This document shows, piece after piece, positions 1 to 11,519 of a stretch of DNA of 64,000 bases; the stretch's first letter is position 1; every line of letters begins with the position of its first letter. This DNA is from Mesostigma viride. Lineage: Eukaryota > Streptophyta > Mesostigmatophyceae > Mesostigmatales > Mesostigmataceae. Location of the stretch: NCBI GenBank assembly GCA_009746045.1, contig RPFO01000027.1, positions 2,392,202 to 2,456,201 of the forward strand, in the 5' to 3' direction. The translations under genes and the position numbers were made by a program. The notes below the pieces were generated by a model that searched no databases, had not been told where the DNA came from, and was given only the letters and a program-made list of their open reading frames with translations.

Positions 1-56
1 ATTAATTCATTATTTAGCCATTTAATTCATTGTTTAGCCATGATGATCTTCCACCC

Positions 57-419
57 GTGATAGACTCGGCATGGACATTTGCTACCCTAGACGCAGTCAC
101 GTGTCTATTAATTAATTAATTAATTACCCTAGACGTGATGGGCTCACACCCGGGCAGCCTCCTGGTTTGTCTGTAATATGGAGGCAGATGGTACGCAAGG
201 ATAGATGGCAAGTAGTGATGAAGGAGACCATCCCCAAGTCTGTGGGGGGTCCGTGTGTGACCGCGTACGGCATTCATAGCGATTCGGGCCGTGGTGCCCA
301 CAACCCTGTAACTAGGACCTAGATAGCTTACATCATGAATTCCATCCCATGTTCCCCTCCCACTGAGGACTTATGCTCACGTGACGCAGTCACGTGTCTA
401 TTAATCAATTAATTAATTA
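57..419 (+). mobile_element. 5'-truncated family B LINE 3' end with 11-bp target-site duplication
   Basis: This segment matches the reverse complement of 12845-13160, which lies directly downstream of a LINE reverse transcriptase on the minus strand. It ends in a tetranucleotide ATTA-type tail. The 11-bp word ATCTTCCACCC flanks it at 46-56 and 420-430. Removing the segment restores a continuous family A 3' UTR. This is the expected product of target-primed reverse transcription with 5' truncation. Confidence 0.75.
93..124 (+). mobile_element. 32-bp LINE tail micro-insertion with 10-bp duplication
   Basis: Within the family B copy, 93-124 repeats the last bases of the same family (GCAGTCACGTGTC plus an ATTA tail). 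It is flanked by TACCCTAGAC at 83-92 and 125-134. The related copy at 13.1 kb has a single CTAGAC here and no insert. It appears to be an extremely truncated second insertion into the first. Confidence 0.6.
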
Positions 420-640
420 ATCTTCCACCCTATGTCCGCACCTTAGCTGCTGGAATACAAAGTGGTGCAGGTGCACTTGGTGCACCCAGAGCAGGTGTAG
501 TTTACACCCTACTCTTGCAGGAAGTAGCCCAGAATGTATTAAAAGCCATATGTCCCTTCTCAGGGATATGTGCTACATGTACTCCCAACGGAGATATGTT
601 CAATTTTAATTAATTTAATTTAATTATTGATTCATTCTTA

Positions 641-949
641 GTTCTCCTGGTCCACTGGTAGTATTGCATCCAAATACATGTCAATTTGTGCAAAATATCA
701 CTTCCCTACTTTCAAAGGCACTCTCATATCCATAAAGGTACTCTAGCGACCAGTTCTACCTCATGCTCGTGGAATAGCAAGCCACAGTTGACAGCTGTTC
801 ATCAGTAGTACATCACAACAAAAAAAATCGACCACCGGCCGATGGCGATATCGTAATCAGAAGTAGTCGATATATAATGAACTTCTCCGAATCGGAGTCA
901 ACCACACTACAAGGGATCATCTGTCTGCTGCCTTTCCCAGCCCTAACGC
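641..949. other. intergenic, no feature recognised
   Basis: AT-richer sequence between the LINE fragments and the end of the minus-strand gene. No convincing ORF, RNA gene or repeat was seen. It may hold the 3' UTR of the minus-strand gene that stops near 950. Confidence 0.3.
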
Positions 950-2059
950 CTATGCTTCCCTACCAGAGCTATCAGACCCCTCTTGCTCACTATAGCTGCC
1001 CTCATCCTCCTCCGAGTCATCATCCTCGTGACCACCCCCGCGATGCGCTCGCGCCTCGGCAGCAGGGTCATACGTCAACGAGAACTGGACAGGTGGCGGC
1101 GATGAGGGGCTCGTCACATCGTTCCCTTCATCCACATAGTCATGTTGCGACCGTGCCGATGCCGGACCCTGCCCACGGTTCCTGCCCGTGGTGATGGCAC
1201 TCAAGCCTTTCATGCCGCCAGACCCCAGACCCCAGTCAACCCCCGCACTCGCAACGTCCCCCTCCGCCCCAGCGGCCCCATCCCCCCACATCCCCGCCAG
1301 CTCGCTGGGCGCCTGATCCCCCATGACCCCCCCCCCACCATCCATCTGGTGCAACAGCTGGTCCAGCAGCAGGTCCTCCTCCCCCACCCCGAACCGCTTG
1401 TGCCAGCTGGCGCCGTGAAACCCTTGCGAGGCCGTCGCCGCATTGATGCTGGGCAGCCGCACACCCTCGTCCGCACCCTCGCCGCTGGGGGGCCGGCGGA
1501 GCGGTGGCCCCTCCCTCCGATCGCTCACCACCTGCAGGTCCCGCAGGAGCTGCGCCTGGCTGCCCACGCCCATCATTGCCATGAGCTGCTGCTGCTGCCG
1601 ACGGCTGCTCGAAGAAGGCCGCCCATCCGCGGGGGAACGGGGGCTAGCACCCCAGTTGGGCGGGGGCACGGGTGTTCCGAGCTGTGAGCCTGAGCTGCGA
1701 CGAGCAGGGCCCCTGGCACCCACGTTTAATGCCGGCAAGGTGTCCCTCTCGCGGCCCCCGCTGACGTCATAGTACGCGTCACCGGCGTCCGATGACGGCG
1801 TGCGGCCACTTGAGGAGGCGGAGCCGGTCGCCTTCCATATGCTGTCCGCCGCCCCGCTACCGCCGCAGGCCCCCATCGCGCGCCGCAGATGGCGCACCTC
1901 GTCTTTGAGCGCGCGGACGTCACCCTGAAAACGGGCGGCCAAGTGGCGCTGGATGGACCGCTGGGCGCGCCGCTCCGCCTGCAGCTGCCAGGTTGCGCCG
2001 CGAGGGTGGGCAAGTGGTGCAGGCACAGGCGTGGCAGGGCCATCGAATAGACAGGGCAC
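950..2059 (-). CDS. hypothetical protein, C-terminal exon with coiled coil and acidic tail
   Basis: An open frame of up to 369 codons ends at 950. I do not recognise the family. Residues 28-60 are charged and heptad-like (short coiled coil, around RALKDEVRHLRRAM). The middle is Gly/Ser/Pro-rich with a short Gln run, and the last 30 residues are strongly acidic (HEDDDSEEDE). The annotated Met may not be real: a pyrimidine-rich stretch followed by CTGCAG gives a phase-0 acceptor with an exon beginning at 1978, so this is probably the last exon of a longer gene. Any upstream exon would lie beyond the 4.3-kb heptamer satellite, which would then be intronic. The codon pattern and acidic terminus suggest real coding. 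Overlapping plus-strand frames are shadows. Confidence 0.55.
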   Translation of the reverse strand: MPCLFDGPATPVPAPLAHPRGATWQLQAERRAQRSIQRHLAARFQGDVRALKDEVRHLRRAMGACGGSGAADSIWKATGSASSSGRTPSSDAGDAYYDVSGGRERDTLPALNVGARGPARRSSGSQLGTPVPPPNWGASPRSPADGRPSSSSRRQQQQLMAMMGVGSQAQLLRDLQVVSDRREGPPLRRPPSGEGADEGVRLPSINAATASQGFHGASWHKRFGVGEEDLLLDQLLHQMDGGGGVMGDQAPSELAGMWGDGAAGAEGDVASAGVDWGLGSGGMKGLSAITTGRNRGQGPASARSQHDYVDEGNDVTSPSSPPPVQFSLTYDPAAEARAHRGGGHEDDDSEEDEGSYSEQEGSDSSGREA

Positions 2060-2440
2060 GGTGGAGACAAATGTGATTTTAGTATACGAAAAATTGTCTT
2101 ATGTAATGCTCGTCAGGGACGTGACCTGTAGAGGGAGCAACCCCTTATCCCGACCACGGGCGTTGAAGAGAGTGCAGGTACCAAGGGGAGTGGCATGTGT
2201 GCGCGGATCTGATAATAATGAGTCCTAGCTACTTAATGTATTCGCGGCAAGCGAGGAGCCGAGTCTTCTCATCTGCGCTGCGAAATGGGTGAGTTGCACG
2301 GCGTAGTCGTTTGTTATTTAAGCACCCTAAACCCGAAAGCGTGGTCCCTGTGAGTCTCGCACGGCTGGCATCCCTACATTCGGCTCCTATTGGGGGGTTC
2401 CGGTTGGGAGGAGGCCAAGAAAAGCCCAACGGGAGGAAAA
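2060..2440. other. gap before satellite, no gene recognised
   Basis: Mixed-composition sequence. A 71-codon minus-strand frame (2229-2444) exists, but nothing supports it as a gene. If the minus-strand gene at 950-2059 is spliced, this would be intron. Confidence 0.3.
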
Positions 2441-2444
2441 CCAT

Positions 2445-3034
2445 AAACCATTAACCATTGACCATAAACCATTTACCATCAACAATCAACCATTAACCAT
2501 TAAACACTAACCGCTAACCATAAACCATTAACCATTAACCATTAACCATTAACCATTTACCATTGACCATTAACCATTAACCATTAACCACTAACCATTA
2601 ACCATTGACCATTGACCATTGACCATGGACCATTGACCATTGACCATTGACCATTGACCATTGACCATTGACCACTGACCATTGACCATTGACCATTGAC
2701 CATTGACCATTGACCATTGACCATTGACCATTGACCATTGACCATTGACCATTGACCATTGACCATTGACCATTGACCATTGACCATTGACCATTGACCA
2801 TTGACCATTGACCATTGACCATTGACCATTGACCATTGACCATTGACCATTGACCATTGACCATTGACCATTGACCATTGACCATTGACCATTGACCATT
2901 GACCATCGACCATTAACCATTGACCATTGACCATTGACCATTGACCATTGACCATTGACCATTGACCATTGACCATTGACCATTGACCATTGACCATTGA
3001 CCATCGACCATTAACCACTAACCACTAACCATGA
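2445..3034. repeat. heptanucleotide satellite, ACCATTG/ACCATTA type
   Basis: About 80 copies of a 7-bp unit. At 2445-2590 the units are heterogeneous (ACCATAA, ACCATTA, ACCATTT and similar). From about 2595 to 3005 they are almost pure ACCATTG. All three minus-strand frames are open and encode the same heptapeptide (MVNGQWS), because 7 is not a multiple of 3 and no frame meets a stop. The ORFs are a by-product of the repeat. Confidence 0.95.
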
Positions 3035-6000
3035 ACCATTAACCCTTCACCGTCCACCGTCCACCGTCCACCATCCACCATCCACCATCCACCATCCACC
3101 ATCCACCATCCACCATCCACCATCCACCATCCACCATCCACCATCCACCATCCACCATCCACCATCCACCGTCCACCGTCCACCATCCACCATCCACCAT
3201 CCACCATCCACCATCCACCATCCACCATCCACCATCCACCATCCACCATCCACCATCCACCATCCACCATCCACCATCCACCATCCACCATCCACCATCC
3301 ACCATCCACCATCCACCATCCACCATCCACCATCCACCATCCACCATCCACCATCCACCATCCACCATCCACCATCCACCATCCACCATCCACCATCCAC
3401 CATCCACCAACCACCAACCACCATCCACCAACCACCATCCACCACCCACCATCCGCCATCCGCCATCCGCCATCCACCATCCACCATCCACCATCCACCA
3501 TCCGCCATCCGCCATCCGCCATCCGCCATCCGCCATCCACCATCCACCATCCACCATCCACCATCCACCATCCACCATCCACCATCCACCATCCACCATC
3601 CACCATCCACCATCCACCATCCACCATCCACCATCCACCATCCACCATCCACCATCCACCATCCACCATCCACCATCCACCATCCACCATCCACCATCCA
3701 CCATCCACCATCCACCATCCACCATCCACCATCCACCATCCACCATCCACCATCCACCATCCACCATCCACCATCCACCATCCACCATCCACCATCCCCC
3801 ATCCACCATCCCCCATCCGCCATCCGCCATCCGCCATCCGCCATCCGCCATCCGCCATCCGCCATCCGCCATCCACCATCCGCCATCCACCATCCACCAT
3901 CCACCATCCACCATCCACCATCCACCATCCACCATCCACCATCCACCATCCACCATCCACCATCCACCATCCACCATCCACCATCCACCATCCGCCATCC
4001 GCCATCCGCCATCCGCCATCCGCCATCCACCATCCACCATCCACCATCCACCATCCACCATCCACCATCCACCATCCACCATCCACCATCCACCATCCAC
4101 CATCCACCATCCACCATCCACCATCCACCATCCACCAACCACCAGCCACCAGCCACCAGCCACCATCCACCATCCACCATCCACCATCCACCATCCACCA
4201 TCCACCATCCACCATCCACCATCCACCATCCACCATCCACCATCCACCATCCACCATCCACCATCCACCATCCACCATCCACCATCCACCATCCACCATC
4301 CACCATCCACCATCCACCATCCACCATCCACCATCCACCATCCACCATCCACCATCCACCATCCACCATCCACCATCCACCATCCACCATCCACCAACCA
4401 CCATCCACCATCCACCATCCACCACCCACCATCCACCCATCCACCATCCACCATCCACCATCCGCCATCCGCCATCCGCCATCCACCATCCACCATCCGC
4501 CATCCACCATCCGCCATCCACCATCCACCATCCACCATCCACCATCCACCATCCACCATCCACCATCCACCATCCACCATCCACCATCCACCATCCACCA
4601 TCCACCATCCACCATCCACCATCCACCATCCACCATCCACCATCCACCATCCACCATCCACCATCCACCATCCACCATCCACCATCCACCATCCACCATC
4701 CACCATCCACCATCCACCATCCACCATCCACCATCCACCATCCACCATCCACCATCCACCATCCACCATCCACCATCCACCATCCGCCATCCGCCATCCG
4801 CCATCCGCCATCCACCATCCACCATCCACCATCCACCATCCACCATCCACCATCCACCATCCACCATCCACCATCCACCATCCACCAACCACCATCCACC
4901 ACCCACCATCCACCATCCACCATCCACCATCCACCATCCACCATCCACCATCCACCATCCACCATCCACCATCCACCATCCACCATCCACCATCCACCAT
5001 CCACCATCCACCATCCACCATCCACCATCCACCATCCACCATCCACCATCCACCATCCACCATCCACCATCCACCATCCACCATCCACCATCCACCATCC
5101 ACCATCCACCATCCACCATCCACCATCCACCATCCACCATCCACCATCCACCATCCACCATCCACCATCCACCATCCACCATCCACCATCCACCATCCAC
5201 CATCCACCATCCACCATCCACCATCCACCATCCACCATCCACCATCCACCATCCACCATCCACCATCCACCATCCACCATCCACCATCCACCATCCACCA
5301 TCCACCATCCACCATCCACCATCCACCATCCACCATCCACCATCCACCATCCACCATCCACCATCCACCATCCACCATCCACCATCCACCATCCACCATC
5401 CACCATCCACCATCCACCATCCGCCATCCGCCATCCGCCATCCGCCATCCGCCATCCGCCATCCACCATCCACCATCCACCATCCACCATCCGCCATCCG
5501 CCATCCGCCATCCGCCATCCACCATCCACCATCCGCCATCCGCCATCCGCCATCCGCCATCCACCATCCACCATCCACCATCCACCATCCACCATCCACC
5601 ATCCACCATCCACCATCCACCATCCACCATCCACCATCCACCATCCACCATCCACCATCCACCATCCACCATCCACCATCCACCATCCACCATCCACCAT
5701 CCACCATCCACCATCCACCATCCACCATCCACCATCCACCATCCACCATCCACCATCCACCATCCACCATCCACCATCCACCATCCACCATCCACCATCC
5801 ACCATCCCACCATCCCCCATCCGCCATCCGCCATCCGCCATCCACCATCCACCATCCACCATCCACCATCCACCATCCACCATCCACCATCCACCATCCA
5901 CCATCCACCATCCACCACCCACCACCCACCATCCACCATCCACCATCCACCATCCACCATCCACCATCCACCATCCACCATCCACCATCCACCATCCACC

Positions 6001-6757
6001 ATCCACCATCCACCATCCACCATCCACCATCCACCATCCACCATCCACCATCCACCATCCACCATCCACCATCCACCATCCACCATCCACCATCCACCAT
6101 CCACCATCCACCATCCACCATCCACCATCCACCATCCACCATCCACCATCCACCATCCACCATCCACCATCCACCATCCACCATCCACCATCCACCATCC
6201 ACCATCCACCATCCACCATCCACCATCCACCATCCACCATCCACCATCCACCATCCACCATCCACCATCCACCATCCACCATCCACCATCCACCATCCAC
6301 CATCCACCATCCACCATCCACCATCCACCATCCACCATCCACCATCCACCATCCACCATCCACCATCCACCATCCACCATCCACCATCCACCATCCACCA
6401 TCCACCATCCACCATCCACCACCCACCATCCACCATCCACCATCCACCATCCACCATCCACCATCCACCATCCACCATCCACCATCCACCATCCACCACC
6501 CACCATCCACCATCCACCATCCACCATCCACCATCCACCATCCACCATCCACCAACCACCATCCACCATCCACCATCCACCATCCACCATCCACCATCCA
6601 CCATCCACCATCCACCATCCACCATCCACCATCCACCATCCACCATCCGCCATCCGCCATCCACCATCCGCCATCCGCCAACCACCATCCACCATCCACC
6701 ATCCACCATCCACCATCCACCATCCACCATCCACCATCCACCATCCACCATCCACCA
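3035..6757. repeat. 3.7-kb heptanucleotide satellite, CATCCAC with CATCCGC variants
   Basis: About 530 copies of CATCCAC on the plus strand (GTGGATG on the minus). The variant CATCCGC is clustered rather than scattered, at about 3455-3540, 3800-3890, 3990-4030, 4460-4515, 4785-4815, 5420-5560, 5817-5845 and 6640-6680. Rarer CAACCAC, CAGCCAC and CACCCAC units also fall in groups. This points to local block duplication. The strands are fully asymmetric, with the minus strand G-rich. Each minus frame encodes (MVDGGWW)n without stops. Occasional indels change register, but the heptapeptide is unaffected. Confidence 0.97.
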
Positions 6758-6875
6758 TTAACAATTAACTATAAAACCTAAACAGCAGGTCCTACCGGAG
6801 GAGAACAAGCCACTAACTCATGCACCCGATTGTGTCCGGACGAGCCAAGGATGCTGCTGTGACCAACCAACACCA

Positions 6876-7041
6876 AAGGGAGGGAGGGAGGGAGGGAGGG
6901 AGGGAGGGAGGGAGGGAGGGAGGGAGGGAGGGAGGGAGGGAGGGAGGGAGGGAGGGAGGGAGGGAGGGAGGGAGGGAGGGAGGGAGGGAGGGAGGGAGGG
7001 AGGGAGGAGGGAGGGAGGGAGGGAGGGAGGGAGGGAGGGAA
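6876..7041. repeat. AGGG tetranucleotide microsatellite
   Basis: About 41 near-perfect copies of GGGA with one GGA interruption near 7010. Runs of three G at constant spacing make the plus strand a strong G-quadruplex candidate. ORFs through it encode only Arg/Glu/Gly or Pro/Ser/Leu repeats and are not genes. Confidence 0.95.
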
Positions 7042-7706
7042 TAAGGGCCGCAGATGCATAGATAATGGCCTTGCCAAGCAGCCAACAGGAAGGGGTATGT
7101 ATGTCTGTTGTTGTGAACTACCATCAAGGAGACAACCATTATTACATTATACATGCATATCGGTATGCCATCACCCACCAGCAGCCGGTGGGTGAATCGC
7201 TCCCAGCGCGCTTGCGGCCCGGATTCGTCACCCGCCTCCCCGCTGTTGGACGCCACACCACGAAGCAAAGGGGGGGGGGGTGCGCGCGGTGTGACACAAG
7301 GGGCGCACCGCATCCGTGGGGAGAAATGGGTAACCAGGGGGGGGGGCGCAGGGCGCAGGAATGGCGATGTTAGCTGGTGAGTAGCGGCAACATGAGGCGG
7401 GCAAGCATGGGGGTATGAGTTTACCCAGAGGGAGCCATGACCATGGCAGTGAGGCCACGCAGGTGGGGCAAAGTGTTGGATGAGGCGTGACGAGTTGAGG
7501 GGAGCATGGACCAGGAGTAAGGTCGAGGAGTAAGGGAGTGGAAAAAGGCTAAGAAGTGAGGACAAGGATTAGCAAGGACAAAGGAGGAAGGAATAGGAAA
7601 AAGGGTTAGGTGTAAGGACTGGGATAAAGGAATTGGAGTAAGGAATAGGGGTAAAATACAGGAACCAGGACTAGGAGTAAGGACTAGAATTCAACCACGC
7701 CATGGG
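7042..7706. other. non-genic region with purine-rich degenerate repeats
   Basis: No gene recognised. From about 7495 to 7690 the plus strand is almost entirely purine with loosely repeated AGGAGTAAGGA-like words, a degenerate minisatellite. Two poly-G runs (near 7268 and 7335) lie upstream of it. Confidence 0.45.
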
Positions 7707-8410
7707 TCAGAAATAAGCGACGTTGAAAGGAACGGCATTTTCCCATGCCACAAGCGGTCTGCTGGGACCGCCAAAGCTGGTTATGATTGGGGATAAGTGT
7801 TGCAGGGCTACAGGGGCGCGCTCATGGGTATTTTTGCGGCAGTGGCGTGGTGATGGCATCACACGCGTGAACGCCGGCCGGTTTGCAGCAATAGATGATG
7901 TATCAAAGGTCACAAGGGTGCCTGTTGATTTTTTCTAGGGGGTGGGGGTTTTGGTTGTATCAATGCTGAATGCGAGGAGCGCCAGGCGCTGGGATACTTA
8001 CGAGGCAGTAGGCAACGCGGCAAGGATGTCGCGGGCGTCTTGCAGAAGGGGCCGGACTTGGGTTTTCCTGCGTTACCGATGCATGGCTCATGTTTGCTCG
8101 GTCAAAGACGGCAATAAGCAGATGACTGGCTCTCCTTGCAACCATCCGGCCGACGGGATGGAGTCGTAATTCGCAAAGCAGTTAGGCGTGGGCCTGTTGC
8201 CTGAGCACCGTGGAGTCATCCACGCACCTTCGGTATAGGTTGGACGAAGCGATAGTAAGCTTCGTGAGCAGCGATGAAGGCACTTGGGCGATGGTGACGA
8301 CGTCATCCTTCCATGCTAGAATGTCTGCCACCAACTGGCACAACTGGTCAAAGCAAACCAGTGCCTCGCCAACTAATGTAGATGCCTCGGGAATTCCCCC
8401 AATAACCGTA
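7707..8410 (-). CDS. possible three-exon hypothetical gene (fragment)
   Basis: This is a tentative model. One exon (about 8395-8235) reads VGEALVCFDQLCQLVADILA and onward to NLYRR. It is preceded by an AG at a CTACATTAG site and followed by a GTGCGT donor. A second short exon (about 8070-8005) reads RPLLQDARDILAALPTAS between a CGCAG acceptor and a GTAAGT donor. A third (about 7928-7707) follows CAACAG and ends with the stop after VPFNVAYF. The helical, Leu-rich segments look coding, but I do not recognise a family and splicing phases were not fully checked. It could be a pseudogene or chance. Confidence 0.3.
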
Positions 8411-8454
8411 CCATCAGGTTTTCTTTCGGCTCCGGTTATATGCCCAGGCAACAT

Positions 8455-9424
8455 TTACTGATCACCCACGGTCATAAGCTACCAAGGTTTCCAGATATAA
8501 TGTATTCACAAACGTCCGGGGTCATTAGACGCGCCGTTTTCACAAATTGCAAGACCAGCACTAAACAGCAAACACCAGGGGATACCCCGGCCAAGCATCC
8601 ATTATTCAAACCGAAAATTGTCTATACACGGCAACGTAATTCGACCCCATCCTGCATGTCTGGAAAAAGGGTAGCCAGCAGTCGAGCAACCGGCAAGAAT
8701 TAATACAACCATGATTTCGAGAGTGTGGCCAGGGCAACAAGTCAAAATATTAGCAAAGCGTCCGGAAATAAGCCTGTTTCTGCATGGTGTCTGTACAAAG
8801 TTGCGTCGGTAAAAAGTTGCGCCTAATTTTCGTACTGTACCAGGACCTGTAGACCAGGACTGAATCCATAGACCATAATGCCAATGATTTGCGTCTGAAC
8901 GGTTGAGTTGAGTTGAGTTTATTCCCGCGCCGGTGGTCCAACAGGGTTATTAATAGTGGATCCAACGGCTGAACGGGGGGGGCCATGTTTGCAGCGTGTT
9001 ATAAGTCTGTTGCTGCCGTCTGCCACCGAGATGGCGGGAAGATTTGCCATTATTTCGGCACGAGATAACACGGAAATAATGGAGTTTCGAGCGATCGCCA
9101 TAGCTGCTTGGCCTTATTAACCCTGGAAACCGAAAACACTTTTTTAGAGGTGAAGTATATTTGCACGACGGCGACCAAGTGCGCAACATTGCTGAAGTTT
9201 CTGAATTGCAGGACCATCACCTTTCTGATACTGAAATAAAAAGGTACGAAGACCATGAAGCGTGACACATATTTCGTATCTGGAAACAAATCGACGAAGA
9301 GTAGATAATGATTCCAGAATGGAAAGAATACAGCAGCTTCTTTAGCAGTTACTGAATACATGGACGTAGTCTTCTAAGCAACAAGCATTTTATCATATCT
9401 TCTCGGTAGCAAACAGTTGCTGTC
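8455..9424. other. intergenic, possibly divergent promoter region
   Basis: No convincing gene. The stretch separates the tentative minus-strand gene from the plus-strand zinc-finger gene, so it may hold both promoters. I see no clear TATA box or operator. Confidence 0.3.
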
Positions 9425-9529
9425 ATGCGTGCGTCACCAGGCACGGGCGTTTGTAAGGGGCCCATACATGCATCGCACCTCGGGGGACCAAGGACAAAGG
9501 TCGCCCATCTTCATCATGCCACATCGGAG

Positions 9530-10525
9530 ATGGCGCTGCCTGGCCTCGGTCGCGCAGTTTCTACCAGCGCGGGAAGCTTGCGGGTCCTATCAAACATGAC
9601 GGTAGCGCGAGCCCTTGTGCCAGGAAGGTGGCAACGCCCCGGCCCCCTGACGTCGTTTAGCGCCCTCGGGGGCCCGAGGAAATGCCTTAGGGTCGCCAAG
9701 CCATGCGGCCCGCGCCCGTGCTGCTCGATGGGGCCCTTCCTCTCTCAGGCGTTCAAAGTCGTGTCCGACTTGCTGACGTGGGGGATGATGCTGGGCTTCT
9801 TGTTCACCACGCTTGCGGCCACGCCGACCACCAAACCGGTAATTTGCGATGTTTATGACGCGTTTCGTAGCGTTTTGATGCTCTTGCCGAGTAGCTTTAG
9901 TTGAGTTACCACAGGTTCCAGCGCCCTGGGAAGCTCGTCGTGGCGGTCGTCTGTTGTTGGTGCGTGTCGGGGGTATCATTGCTTTCTGGCATGCCATCAA
10001 GTAATTACAGGAACTAGAATGATCCAGCGCCTGAACGCATCCACACACCCCATAAGGTAGCTGTTGCCACCTTGTTCCCATGCACGGTGTTCCCATCCCA
10101 GGGTGTTTCAGCATCCCAGGTGTGAGCATGCCACACGCCGCCATGCTGTTCAGATGGCTTGAAGCATGTAAAAGACAGCAGCATGCATTCCTCAACTAAT
10201 AGGTCGCCTACACAGCAAATTGCATGTCCTCCACTAATAGATTCGTTACATCCTCCTGGCTCCTGCCGACTCACCCTGGCCATTCTGTTTCCCCCACCAC
10301 CCCCATGCACCTGCCACTAACCGCCAGCTGCGCCAATGCGGGCGCTGCCGTGGGCGTGGCCTGGTCCAGTGCGCGCTCTGCCAGGGTGCGGGCGAGGTGC
10401 GGCTAGAGGGCACCAAGTACGTCGTCTGCCCCTCATGCAACGGCACAAACACGCGCACGTGCCCGGAGTGCAACGGCCGACGCATCCTCGCCCCGCTGTC
10501 CTCCCGCCGGCGGCCGAAACGGTGA
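9530..10525 (+). CDS. LQY1/BSD2-like thylakoid membrane protein with DnaJ-type zinc finger
   Basis: Two exons, 9530-9838 and 10328-10525, are joined in phase 0 by an intron with donor CCG|GTAATT and acceptor CGCCAG. The product is about 168 aa. The N-terminus is rich in Ala, Ser, Arg and Leu and lacks acidic residues, as in a plastid transit peptide. One hydrophobic segment follows (around LLTWGMMLGFLFTTLAA). Exon 2 carries four Cys pairs: CGRCRGRG, CALCQGAG, CPSCNGTN and CPECNGRR, the spacing of the DnaJ central zinc finger. Transit peptide, one membrane helix and this finger are the layout of LQY1, a plant thylakoid disulfide isomerase-type factor for photosystem II repair; BSD2 has the finger alone. 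ATG 9530 is chosen for its context; an in-frame ATG at 9425 is possible. The overlapping 201-codon minus frame is a shadow. Confidence 0.72.
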
Positions 10526-10703
10526 CCGCGAAAGCACACCGCACAGTGGCCACTGGTGAGTGAGCGATGGTGGTCCTTGGCGACGCGGCGATGATTGGCC
10601 ACTGGCAACGCGGCAATGGCGACCACTGTCGCTTTTTGCTGACACACGGCTGCTGGTGACAAATGGCGGTTTTGGGTACATGGGGCCCTCCTGTAGTGAA
10701 GTT

Positions 10704-10708
10704 TGTAA
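10704..10708 (+). terminator. TGTAA poly(A)-like signal
   Basis: TGTAA lies 179 nt after the stop of the zinc-finger gene. TGTAA is the usual polyadenylation signal of chlorophyte algae. The assignment is by position and motif only. Confidence 0.35.
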
Positions 10709-11519
10709 TGGGCAATCCTCAGGCTTGTACCCCTTGCATGCGGAAACGTGTTCGTGCAGGTACCAAATGGGACAACCAGTAGTGCGTGCTTGATGTCGCG
10801 AGGTTTTCACCGTAAACATCCCTTCAGGCCGGCCTGTATAGCAATTAGCAAACGAGCGCTCAAAATCGAATAGACTACTCTAGGTACGTTGTCCAGGCAT
10901 GGCAAGACACGACGTCTTTCTTGGGGAAGCTCAGGTGCGCCTTGGGCCATCTTCTGGGCAAGTGATGTAGCAAGCCCAGCTTGGGGCGCAGGGCAGAATC
11001 AGACATTACAAGATGTGTACACCGGGGTCTAAGGACAAACATGGAAAGCTTGGCCACTGTTGGGGCACAGGGGTTGATGCCTAGTCCTGTGGTATGCTTT
11101 TTCAACCCCGCAATACCAGTGCTATGTCCAGAGTGTTTGTTCTGAATCTAATGGCCTAGGTCACAGAAGCTGAAATAATGAATTGGAACATGTAGTATTT
11201 AATTTCATCCGTGAAGCATAGTATTACGATGTTCCTCGTGCCTGCATCGATTGTGCTTCACCATGAGCACCGTCATCCATTGGCAAGGACTAATTAACGC
11301 TTCATGAGACATCACGTCACCGGCCTGATTGAGATGTCGCCTGATTTTGATGTGGGATGGTGGCCTGAATAAGTCAATCACCATGTGCCTGCCGCGGACC
11401 GGCACTGAACGCGAATGGTTCTCACCTTTGCGGTGTGCCAAATCAGAATGTGCCTGTACTCCGCGCCCGCATGATAGACAAGGAGAAATGGGCTGCCGTC
11501 TGCGGTAAGCACCTTCCTG
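10709..11519. other. intergenic, nothing recognised
   Basis: Only short frames without family resemblance. No RNA gene or repeat structure was seen before the LINE fragment begins. Confidence 0.3.

Larger units (their letters stand above)
1..640 (+). mobile_element. 3' UTR of non-LTR retrotransposon family A, interrupted
   Basis: The pieces 1-56 and 431-640 match the reverse complement of 11520-11810 and the plus strand of 35660-36000. Shared landmarks are a block around AGCCATGATGATCTTCC, a GGTGCACC-containing stretch, a CTCAGGG/TATGTG block, and a CGGAGNTATG end followed by a TTAA-rich tail. At 34.1-36.0 kb the same sequence follows a LINE reverse transcriptase, so it is read as the 3' end of that family. 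The copy continues off the left edge of the window and carries a later insertion at 57-419. Confidence 0.7.

Noticed and set aside
2584-3018. Minus-strand ORFs of 102-144 codons rich in MVNGQWS
   Set aside because: The same artefact, from the ACCATTG block.
3025-6764. Three overlapping minus-strand ORFs of about 1240 codons
   Set aside because: All are translations of the heptamer satellite. A stop-free 7-bp unit gives open frames automatically, and no start context or unique sequence supports a gene.
6778-7565. ORFs encoding Ser-Leu-Pro-Pro or Arg-Glu-Gly-Gly repeats
   Set aside because: Produced by the AGGG microsatellite; nothing coding-like outside it.
9590-10195. 201-codon minus-strand ORF rich in Arg/Gln/Glu
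   Set aside because: Overlaps the plus-strand transit-peptide/membrane exon, which joins in phase to a clear zinc-finger exon. The minus frame shows no domain.
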